Source of the DNA: Methanosphaera sp. rholeuAM130
Lineage (GTDB): Archaea > Methanobacteriota > Methanobacteria > Methanobacteriales > Methanobacteriaceae
Direction of reading: 5' to 3'
Length of the DNA: 9,278 nucleotides
Assembly (NCBI GenBank): GCA_003266065.1
Contig: MUZY01000018.1
Span: forward strand, 1 to 9,278
The stretch's first letter is position 1. Each line of letters starts with the position of its first letter. This document shows positions 1-5,787 of the stretch, one piece after another. The notes under the pieces were generated by a model that was not told the DNA's origin, did no database searches, and was given only the letters and a program-made list of their open reading frames with translations. Both the position numbers and the translations under genes were made by a program.

Positions 1-653
1 GCTTCCATGGCTTCAAGGCATGAAACAAGATTTGCCGTTGGTCCGATTACTGGGGGAGTGCCTGATCCAAGTTCGTTGATTGAATCGATTACTTCGCCGG
101 TGAGTTCCTTGTCAAGTGACGGCAGGTTGAACATTTCCTCATAGCTTTTTCCTTCCGGCATGAATACGCTTACCTGTCCAACCGTCGCGTGTATTGCTCC
201 GTGTATGAATGGAATTTTATTGTCTCTGGCATATCGTGATACTATTACTCTTGTTAGCACATTGTCAAGTGCATCTATCACTACATCCGAGTCGGCGATT
301 ATCTTTTCTATATTGTCGGTATTTACGTGTTCGTTAAATGATTTGACCTTAACGTATGGATTTATGAGCCTTACCTTCTCTTCGGCCACACTGCTTTTGT
401 CCAGACCTAAATCTGTTATTGTTGCCAGTGTTTGTCTGTTAAGATTTGATAGGTCAAATGCATCTTCATCCACTACGGTAAGTGTTCCTACTCCCATTCT
501 TGCCAGCATTTCTATACACTGGCCGCCTATTCCTCCACAGCCGATTACGGTTATCTTCGCTTTCTTGAATTTTTCCTGCTCTTTTTTATCCACTATGCTC
601 ATTTGTCTGGATGCTATCTCCCAGTATCCGTCTCCAATGTATCTTGTAGGCAT
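1..653 (-). CDS. ThiF/MoeB/HesA family E1-like adenylyltransferase (C-terminus beyond window)
   Basis: Proteins of this family bind ATP and adenylate the C-terminal Gly-Gly of a ubiquitin-like sulfur carrier (MoaD, ThiS or SAMP type) in the cytoplasm, for molybdopterin, thiamine or tRNA sulfuration. The 217 visible residues carry the whole nucleotide-binding half: an Arg-finger segment (SRQ, R16), the P-loop-like GCGGIGG at 38-44, VDED at 61-64, the SNLNRQ motif at 69-74, the catalytic-type Lys K86, and DALDN at 127-131 with D130, matching the E. coli MoeB positions as I remember them. The first of the two CxxC zinc pairs, expected after the HGAIH segment near residue 160, is absent; the second would lie past the edge. 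The ATG at 653 is preceded by AAGGTGA at 658-664, four bases away, which fixes the start. No carrier-protein gene is visible, so the specific pathway cannot be named. Confidence 0.93.
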   Translation of the reverse strand, partial: MPTRYIGDGYWEIASRQMSIVDKKEQEKFKKAKITVIGCGGIGGQCIEMLARMGVGTLTVVDEDAFDLSNLNRQTLATITDLGLDKSSVAEEKVRLINPYVKVKSFNEHVNTDNIEKIIADSDVVIDALDNVLTRVIVSRYARDNKIPFIHGAIHATVGQVSVFMPEGKSYEEMFNLPSLDKELTGEVIDSINELGSGTPPVIGPTANLVSCLEAME

Positions 654-657
654 TTGT

Positions 658-664
658 TCACCTT
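658..664 (-). promoter_or_regulatory. Shine-Dalgarno of the ThiF-family gene
   Basis: On the minus strand AAGGTGA ends four bases before the ATG at 653. It matches the archaeal 16S tail complement (GGAGGTGAT) at GGTGA and supports this start. Confidence 0.75.
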
Positions 665-681
665 TTAATTATATTCATTAA

Positions 682-690
682 ATATTATAA
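682..690 (-). promoter_or_regulatory. TATA box for the ThiF-family gene
   Basis: The minus strand reads TTATAATATT here. Its centre is about 33 bases before the ATG at 653, so transcription would begin near 661, giving a very short leader that just holds the Shine-Dalgarno. The site is chosen by position and AT pattern only, in AT-rich DNA. Confidence 0.4.
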
Positions 691-1160
691 CAATGTTATG
701 TTTTTTCTATATACATTATTTTTAGTCGATATCCTATTTAAACTTTTAAATGTTTGGATGAAATTCAACAAAAAAAGAGATATTAAAAAGCCATAAAACA
801 AAAAAATACATAAACAAATTATTTTAATGACTAATATTAATTATCGTCCATAAATACCTGGAATATCCCTTAAATTCAGGTGTAAAATGCTAATAAAATA
901 ACTTCAAAACCTTATTAGCACATGACAAAACATCATACACTCATATTGAAAAGTCATCTTAGGATATAATCATACACCATTTATATGCACAACATTAAAA
1001 ATTATTACACTTGCAATCCATGACTTAATTATGCGGATACAAAGATAATATGCATCATGTCCTATTTTTAAAATGAATAATAATATCTAAAAATCCAAAA
1101 TAATCTTCTAAAAACTATTCATGACAAAATCTGAATAATAAAGATTCATTTTTGATTAAA
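691..1160. other. AT-rich intergenic spacer with small hairpins, no gene seen
   Basis: No reading frame with a start, ribosome site and recognisable product was found on either strand. Two adjacent hairpins stand out. One pairs ACCTG/AAT (856-864, one bulged G) with ATTCAGGT (874-881). The other pairs TGCTAATAA (888-896) with TTATTAGCA (912-920), nine perfect pairs around a 15-base loop. Short direct repeats also occur: ATCATACAC at 932 and 969, CATGACAAAA at 921 and 1120, TGAATAATAA at 1074 and 1132. In DNA this poor in G and C these may be chance. The spacer separates two divergent genes. Confidence 0.5.
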
Positions 1161-1171
1161 TATTTATAAAA
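1161..1171 (+). promoter_or_regulatory. TATA box for the membrane-anchored protein gene
   Basis: TATTTATAAAA is centred near 1166. Archaeal transcription usually starts about 25 bases downstream of the TATA centre, here about 1191-1192, exactly the second in-frame ATG of the following gene. This implies a leaderless transcript and argues against the first ATG at 1174. Confidence 0.5.
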
Positions 1172-1191
1172 GAATGCTGAATATAATAATT

Positions 1192-1917
1192 ATGAGAACC
1201 AAAAACGTATTGATTATAGTAATAATCATTCTAGCTATAGTTGGCATAGGTTTAGCTTCATACATGCTATTACCACAAGAAGAGGAATATAAGAATATCT
1301 CGATGGATGGTATAACGTTTGAAGTAAAAAATAGCACGGCAAATGTTACAAACACTACCGCTAACTACTATATCTACAATGATACAGAAAACAACATAAC
1401 AGTACTCTTATTTGACAGTGAAGGTATGGGACTTGATGACTTTGACGAGGCAACCCAATTTGCGGCAGTCCGTGATGCTATGCAAATGGATAACAAGGAG
1501 CAAAACTCTAACAATACTACATATAACTACTCCCAAACGGTAAACAGGTACACATATCTGACAAATTACACTCACAAAAATCTATTTATAATAACACAGG
1601 ATAAAGGAGATATGGAACATATCATAAACACGATAAAAATTGATACGAATGTTGCAAACAATACGACAGAAAATCAGACAAACAACACAACAAGCAGTAC
1701 ATCATCATCAAGCAATTCAAAGAAATCATCATCCACTACTCAAAAAAGCTCAACCGAAAGGGAAGAGGATAAGATAACTCCTGATGGATGGAATCCGAAG
1801 GAACACGAAACATCCCGTGAAGATATGGGTGACGGATATGAAAAAGTACATTATGATGACGGATACTTCAGAGTTGTCGATAAAAAAGGAAACATACAAA
1901 CCTATGGGTATGGGTGA
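1192..1917 (+). CDS. Membrane-anchored, N-glycosylation-rich extracellular protein
   Basis: I do not recognise a named family. The 241-residue product starts with a short basic head (MRTK) and one hydrophobic segment at about residues 5-27, with no clear signal peptidase site, so it is probably an N-terminal membrane anchor with the rest outside. A folded domain of about 120 residues follows (roughly 35-150). Then come a Thr/Asn and Ser-rich linker (about 155-195), a charged patch, and a compact C-terminal module of about 45 residues rich in Gly, Asp and Tyr, ending in a YGYG tail. I count about 15 overlapping N-x-S/T sequons, fitting heavy AglB-type glycosylation. An earlier in-frame ATG at 1174 would add six residues; I prefer 1192 because the TATA box places the transcript start there, and neither ATG has a Shine-Dalgarno. 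The role is unknown; a cell-surface function is inferred. Confidence 0.8.
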   Translation: MRTKNVLIIVIIILAIVGIGLASYMLLPQEEEYKNISMDGITFEVKNSTANVTNTTANYYIYNDTENNITVLLFDSEGMGLDDFDEATQFAAVRDAMQMDNKEQNSNNTTYNYSQTVNRYTYLTNYTHKNLFIITQDKGDMEHIINTIKIDTNVANNTTENQTNNTTSSTSSSSNSKKSSSTTQKSSTEREEDKITPDGWNPKEHETSREDMGDGYEKVHYDDGYFRVVDKKGNIQTYGYG

Positions 1918-1962
1918 TAGGAGATAATCATATTACTTTATTTCTTTAACTATTTTACATAG

Positions 1963-2085
1963 CCAAGTGCTAAAAGACAAATGTTTGAAGAATCAGATGT
2001 AAACGGGGACGGTGTACTTAAAGGAAATGAGATTACCAAAATGGATTATAAGCTAAAACACAGCAAATACGCTCATACTCGGTAA
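1963..2085 (+). pseudogene. EF-hand protein C-terminal remnant (or tiny ORF)
   Basis: In the same frame as the preceding gene, but after its TGA and two further TAG stops, a 40-codon open stretch encodes a perfect EF-hand calcium loop. DVNGDGVLKGNE has ligands at loop positions 1, 3, 5 and 12 and the invariant Gly at 6. A basic tail (MDYKLKHSKY) follows, and the stretch ends in TAA at 2083. The only ATG, at 1981, would give 34 residues and has no Shine-Dalgarno. A single EF-hand with helices on both sides cut short looks like the 3' end of a lost larger gene. A genuine small protein is possible. The loop is directly seen; decay is inferred. Confidence 0.45.
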
Positions 2086-2181
2086 TATATTTATGGTTTT
2101 GCTGGTATTATAATATACCGTGCAATTGTCTATAAATAAAAAATCTCTATATTTATACATAACATGAAAATTATAACTATC

Positions 2182-2191
2182 TTTATAAATA
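2182..2191 (+). promoter_or_regulatory. TATA box ahead of the structured RNA candidate
   Basis: TTTATAAATA is centred about 2186. A start about 25 bases on falls at 2210-2211, the 5' edge of the first helix (2208-2216) of the folded region. This match in spacing is the main reason to think the region is transcribed on the plus strand. Confidence 0.5.
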
Positions 2192-2207
2192 TTATTATAT
2201 TTAAAAA

Positions 2208-2475
2208 AAGTGGGTAGCTGATGAGTTAAATCATATTATTTGTTCTACATATTGTATATGTATTGAAGGATTAATAGTAGAACAATTATTGTATTTTTGT
2301 AAATAAAATATCCACTTAAATCCCCTCCTTGTTGTTAGAAGTACTAAGGACTCATCAATGTTATTTCTAAGTTAATATTATGATTATTTTTTTAAATAGA
2401 TTCAACTTTTTCTTTGAACATCACACTGTGCATAATAGAGTGTAGAAAATAATCATAATATCGTTAACAAGGAGG
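2208..2475 (+). ncRNA. Candidate structured RNA with pseudoknot, unknown family
   Basis: This stretch has no gene but folds into nested helices that I checked base by base. P1 is 2208-2216/2309-2317 (9 pairs). P2, inside it, is 2240-2248/2277-2285 (9 pairs). P3 is 2324-2334/2465-2475 (11 pairs). Within P3 lie P4, 2335-2343/2362-2370 (9 pairs), and P5, 2375-2390/2446-2461 (16 perfect pairs). Inside P5 are two 5-pair hairpins, 2401-2405/2414-2418 and 2423-2427/2439-2443. TGATGAGT at 2219-2226, just inside P1, can pair with ACTCATCA at 2350-2357 in the P4 loop, making a pseudoknot. All three non-Watson-Crick pairs (2214/2311, 2334/2465, 2341/2364) are G-U on the plus strand and would be C-A on the other, which fixes the orientation. 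A TATA box sits at the right distance. It does not match the conserved cores I know of RNase P, SRP or common riboswitches. Confidence 0.5.
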
Positions 2476-2488
2476 TTTCTCATTAATT

Positions 2489-2583
2489 ATATGAAACCGC
2501 ATATTAACATGTTTTATTGTTTCATATTTGAAAATTTGTTTGTTCAATTACGTATACTTTTTGAACAATGTTCAAAAACAAAT
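2489..2583 (+). repeat. Further hairpins downstream of the RNA core
   Basis: ATATGAAAC at 2489-2497 pairs perfectly with GTTTCATAT at 2519-2527. ATTTGTTT at 2534-2541 pairs with AAACAAAT at 2576-2583, with GTTCAA (2542-2547) and TTGAAC (2561-2566) continuing inside. They may be the 3' part of the same RNA or separate regulatory inverted repeats. Confidence 0.4.
2561..2575. promoter_or_regulatory. 15-base palindrome, possible operator
   Basis: TTGAACAATGTTCAA is a perfect odd palindrome with seven-base arms. The half-site occurs again as TGTTCAA at 2541-2547 and as TTGAACA at 2414-2420. It lies about 200 bases before the TPR gene start. It could bind a dimeric regulator or be part of an RNA hairpin; the sequence alone cannot decide. 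Confidence 0.35.
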
Positions 2584-2618
2584 CAAATTATTTAATTTAA
2601 TCAATTATATCTCATTCA

Positions 2619-2651
2619 TTTTTTTATTTTTAGCATTGTTTCATTTTTTTT
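2619..2651 (+). terminator. Poly-T tracts, possible archaeal terminator of the RNA candidate
   Basis: Runs of seven, five and eight T lie at 2619-2625, 2627-2631 and 2644-2651. Archaeal RNA polymerase stops at U-rich stretches without needing a hairpin, so a transcript from about 2210 could end here, about 410-440 bases long. Confidence 0.35.
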
Positions 2652-2704
2652 GAATGTGTTTTTCATTAAATGCTCACTTCACTTTTGGAATATTTAAAAA
2701 ATAA

Positions 2705-2716
2705 TTTTATATATAA
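2705..2716 (+). promoter_or_regulatory. TATA box for the TPR/zinc protein gene
   Basis: TTTTATATATAA is centred about 2711, predicting a transcript start near 2736. This lies after the ATG at 2720, so that ATG would not be in the mRNA, and it leaves a leader of about 30 bases before the ATG at 2768. Confidence 0.5.
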
Positions 2717-2752
2717 CTTATGCCAAATTATAATTTACATAGAAAAGTTTAT

Positions 2753-2758
2753 GGGGGA
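2753..2758 (+). promoter_or_regulatory. Shine-Dalgarno deciding the TPR gene start
   Basis: GGGGGA lies nine bases before the ATG at 2768. It is a reasonable match to the archaeal anti-Shine-Dalgarno at usual spacing. The earlier in-frame ATGs at 2720 and 2759 lack such a site. Confidence 0.5.
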
Positions 2759-2767
2759 ATGATAGTA

Positions 2768-5065
2768 ATGGATGAGTTGACACAGTTGACTATCGAAACT
2801 AAGAAGTATCTAACAAAATATGATTATGATAACGTATTGGCATTATGTGATAATATTTTAGATATATATTCACGCTCTAGATTCGGATTGGAATTTAAGG
2901 CAATATCATTATATCGTAAAAAGGAATATTATAAATCTCTAAAGCTATATGAAAAATTAAATCGCATATATCCTAATGATGAAGAGATACTGTACAGTCT
3001 AATGCTAATCAACGATGATATAGGCGATTATGAAAGTGCAGTGGAGTATTCCAAGAGACTTTTGAAATTACATGACAATGAGGGATACTGTATTAAGTAC
3101 AAACACCTGCTGTATAAGTCGAAGGAATTGAGTAGGCTTATTGATTATCTGAATGCCAAGTTAACCTCATTGGAAAATGATAAAAAGACTACGGACAACA
3201 TTAAAAGATTAATGGTTTTTTATGAAGAAAAGGCAGTCTACGAATACGTTGATGAAAGGTATGATGACTCCCTATCTGATTTTAAGAAATCCATGGAACA
3301 TTATTCAAAAATCAAATATTCCCTAAAAAATTACGAAGATGTAATGGAAAACTGGTACGAACTGTTAGCCGAATCAATAAGAAAAAACAATAACAGCAAG
3401 GAGGTATTGGATTATCTCTTCGATTTGGATAAACATGCCAGGATATGGCTCGCCAAATTGCATTCAAGGAGTACCTTTTCACAATTTAGCAATCCTCTGA
3501 TTTATTCGTTTATCTTACTGGAGAAGTATCCGGATAATATTGAACTTCTAAGGGAAACAGCACTTATAGCATATCACCTTGATAGTGATTATTCAATTAA
3601 ATGCAACAAAAAAATCCTGGAAATAAAACCAGAAGATGCTGATGCAATATACAATCTGTTAAATTTATATAAGAACTACTATCTGAAGGATGAGTCATTG
3701 AGGTTAATAGATTCCAAACTATACATAGACAAGCTGAAGAATGATTTGCTCCTTAAAAAAATAGAATTGCTCGAAAGCATGACTTTATTTGATGAAGCAT
3801 TAGATACTTATGATGAATATTTGTCTATTGAAAAACCGGATGGATTGGCATATCATAAAAAAACCATCTTCGACAAGATAAGATGCATGGAACAGGAGGC
3901 AACGGATTACTACCTAGAAGGAAAACTCGATAAGGCTTTTACAATCTTTAATGACGTATATGGGACATTTAAGAATATCGAAAGAAATTCTTACAGAATA
4001 CGAACTGAAGAGTGGTCTCTTGAAGAGTGGTATGTTGATGTATTATCCAAATCCATAGATAAATCCAAGGATAATCCGGAGGAATTCTTCAATGAATTTT
4101 ACAAATTAACTCAAGAAAACATTCCACTATGGATTTCCAAGATAAATTCACTGATTAATTGGAATAATTTCGGAAATCCTATTCAACTATGCAATATATT
4201 GCTGAATCATAATCCGAATAATCTTCAAATACAACTGGCAAAGGCAAACGCTTATTATAGAACCAGACGGATAAGCAAGGCATTGGATGGTTATGAGGAT
4301 ATATTAAAACAGGCTCCTGACAACAGCGAGGCATTAAACAGGAAATTCAACCTGCTTGTCAGACATCACAAATATAGGCAGGCATACGTTCTTCTCAACT
4401 CGATAATAATAGACTATAATGAAATAAGATCCGACTTGGAAGACTTGGCTGATGCACTGTTGGGATATGGAAAATACCGGCAGGCACTAAACTGCTATGA
4501 GATTATGATGGATAACGATCATTACATAAAAGTCTTGAAGAAGGTTAAACTCATATGGGATAAACTTGATGATACTGAAAGTCAAAAAAACAGCAAATTC
4601 TATCTGGATTGGATTGACACGATAGATTACAAGCATAAAAAGAACAAATGCCCAGAGTGTGGCGGTACTTTAATACCGATAATCTATGGGTATGGGCTTT
4701 TACCAAGGGATAAGGAGTTTTATCCCGGCGGTTGTTGTGTGGGAGATGACAGTCCAACGGATTACTGCAGGAAATGTAATAAAGAGGTAAATATGGGGGT
4801 ATATGGAATAGATTTGAATGATGAGGATTATTCCTTATATTCCTATACGCGAGATATCATTATCTGGTTTACAAAATATCTGGAAAATTATCCGGACAAG
4901 ACAATAAAACAACTGGAAAAAGAATCTTATAAAATGTTTAGCTTAGATAAAACGGAATTTATGGAATTCATTAAAAGATTAAAGGAAATAGGATATATAA
5001 CAATTGATAAAAATCGTATAAAAATAGTGGATGGATATAAGGACTTTCATACATTGTTCGTTTAA
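2768..5065 (+). CDS. TPR-repeat protein with zinc-binding module and winged-helix-like tail
   Basis: The cytoplasmic 765-residue product has no signal peptide or membrane segment. Residues 1 to about 620 are helical TPR-like repeats, with typical turns such as YPND, KPED and APDN between helices, so a protein-binding scaffold is likely. Two blocks, about 153-290 and 375-515, are related: both hold a WY pair (W196 and W421), a WL/WI-containing helix and an F-x-NP segment, spaced by about 225 residues. This points to an internal duplication. Next is a metal-binding module with CPECGG (C628, C631), CC at 656-657 and CRKC (C667, C670), probably one zinc ion held by the two outer CxxC pairs. The last 75 residues resemble a small winged helix (IKQLEKES, then IKRLKEIGYITI). 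The start at 2768 is chosen from the TATA box and ribosome site; 2720 would add 16 residues. Partner and exact role are unknown. Confidence 0.85.
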   Translation: MDELTQLTIETKKYLTKYDYDNVLALCDNILDIYSRSRFGLEFKAISLYRKKEYYKSLKLYEKLNRIYPNDEEILYSLMLINDDIGDYESAVEYSKRLLKLHDNEGYCIKYKHLLYKSKELSRLIDYLNAKLTSLENDKKTTDNIKRLMVFYEEKAVYEYVDERYDDSLSDFKKSMEHYSKIKYSLKNYEDVMENWYELLAESIRKNNNSKEVLDYLFDLDKHARIWLAKLHSRSTFSQFSNPLIYSFILLEKYPDNIELLRETALIAYHLDSDYSIKCNKKILEIKPEDADAIYNLLNLYKNYYLKDESLRLIDSKLYIDKLKNDLLLKKIELLESMTLFDEALDTYDEYLSIEKPDGLAYHKKTIFDKIRCMEQEATDYYLEGKLDKAFTIFNDVYGTFKNIERNSYRIRTEEWSLEEWYVDVLSKSIDKSKDNPEEFFNEFYKLTQENIPLWISKINSLINWNNFGNPIQLCNILLNHNPNNLQIQLAKANAYYRTRRISKALDGYEDILKQAPDNSEALNRKFNLLVRHHKYRQAYVLLNSIIIDYNEIRSDLEDLADALLGYGKYRQALNCYEIMMDNDHYIKVLKKVKLIWDKLDDTESQKNSKFYLDWIDTIDYKHKKNKCPECGGTLIPIIYGYGLLPRDKEFYPGGCCVGDDSPTDYCRKCNKEVNMGVYGIDLNDEDYSLYSYTRDIIIWFTKYLENYPDKTIKQLEKESYKMFSLDKTEFMEFIKRLKEIGYITIDKNRIKIVDGYKDFHTLFV

Positions 5066-5532
5066 ACTGCCACATCCTGTAGCTCTACTGAATATTATTA
5101 AACAATTCTGGGATTGTAAAAATAGTGTATATTCATATTTGAGAAACTCTTAGATAACCTTGTCGAAGGATAACTTACTTTAGCATAGAAGACAAACAAT
5201 ATGGTCGTTTACATACTATAACAAATGGCAAAGCACTAATACCTTGTAAACCATGAAAAGATAGGTCGTAAGATATTTAATTGATGTATATGGCTTGATT
5301 TTTGGTTTTTCCAGTAATATTTTATTAAATTAAAAAAATTATAATAAATAATCTTTACTTTCCAGAATCCTAAAAGGTATTATCAGTACTGCATATAATT
5401 GTAGAAACTTCAAAAAAGAATTGGTCGACAATTATTTAAAAAGTCAAGTAGAATAATTTTGAGCATGATTTTTCATATGAATTGTTATATTTTACTTAGC
5501 CATCAATTCATCTTCAATACCACTTCATTTAC

Positions 5533-5575
5533 TTTTTTTAATTATTATACAATTATTTTTTAATAAACTTTTTTT
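5533..5575 (+). terminator. T-rich termination zone
   Basis: Three runs of seven T occur within 43 bases. This is the strongest U-tract cluster between the TPR gene and the adhesin gene on the plus strand. It is far (about 470 bases) from the TPR stop, so an unseen transcript may also end here. Confidence 0.3.
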
Positions 5576-5668
5576 CACTAAATCATTAAAAAAGAAATAC
5601 TATTTAATAAAACTTTATACAAAGTAATATATGTAGTATTAAAATATTAATTATTATTATGAGTTAAA

Positions 5669-5692
5669 AGTTATTCAATTGGGAGTTATTCA
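5669..5692. repeat. Direct repeat AGTTATTCA, two copies
   Basis: Two identical nine-base copies start at 5669 and 5684, 15 bases apart, about 100 bases before the adhesin start and about 60 before its likely TATA box. This could be a regulator site for the surface protein gene. Confidence 0.3.
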
Positions 5693-5747
5693 TAAGAATG
5701 CTTATTATTATGTTAAACTATTATTTTTGAATAATCTTTTGATTAGA

Positions 5748-5757
5748 TTTTAATATT
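5748..5757 (+). promoter_or_regulatory. Possible TATA box for the adhesin-like gene
   Basis: TTTTAATATT is centred about 35 bases before the ATG at 5788, the same spacing as in the ThiF-family gene. It predicts a start near 5778, just before the ribosome site. A second AT-rich match at 5767-5776 is too close unless a later ATG is used. Confidence 0.35.
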
Positions 5758-5777
5758 ACATTAAAGTATTTATATTC

Positions 5778-5785
5778 AAAGGCGA
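5778..5785 (+). promoter_or_regulatory. Shine-Dalgarno of the adhesin-like gene
   Basis: AAAGGCGA lies two bases before the ATG at 5788 and five before the one at 5791. The spacing fits either; the two starts differ by one Met. Confidence 0.5.
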
Positions 5786-5787
5786 AT

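Larger units (their letters stand above)
5066..5747. other. AT-rich spacer with hairpins and T tracts, no convincing gene
   Basis: Neither strand has a frame with start, ribosome site and recognisable product. Visible structure: a hairpin ATAATTGT (5395-5402) with ACAATTAT (5428-5435); an AT-only imperfect inverted repeat at about 5318-5350; poly-T runs at 5533-5539, 5555-5561 and 5569-5575, which may end transcription from the TPR gene; and a direct repeat AGTTATTCA at 5669 and 5684. A 32-codon open stretch at 5158-5256 without an ATG is too short to call. Confidence 0.5.

Noticed and set aside
160..681. Plus-strand open frame of 173 codons
   Set aside because: It lies antisense to the ThiF-family gene, whose protein motifs are unmistakable, and has no ribosome site or family resemblance.
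2218..2224. CTGATGA, resembling the hammerhead ribozyme core or a C box of C/D sRNAs
   Set aside because: No GAAA partner with closing stems for a hammerhead, and no D box with a suitable kink-turn for C/D RNA; the bases fit better in the pseudoknot helix.
2324..2475. MITE or IS with terminal inverted repeats
   Set aside because: The 10-11 base arms have no flanking target duplication, and the inner helices and G-U pairs point to an RNA fold instead.
2720..2767. Upstream start for the TPR gene
   Set aside because: The ATG at 2720 would lie before the transcript start predicted from the TATA box and has no Shine-Dalgarno.
4551..4757. Minus-strand frame with Cys and His residues
   Set aside because: It is the antisense of the zinc module of the TPR protein and has no independent support.
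5158..5256. Open stretch of 32 codons, possible transposase or Ig-domain remnant
   Set aside because: Short, without ATG, flanked by stops in all frames, and no motif I can name with confidence.
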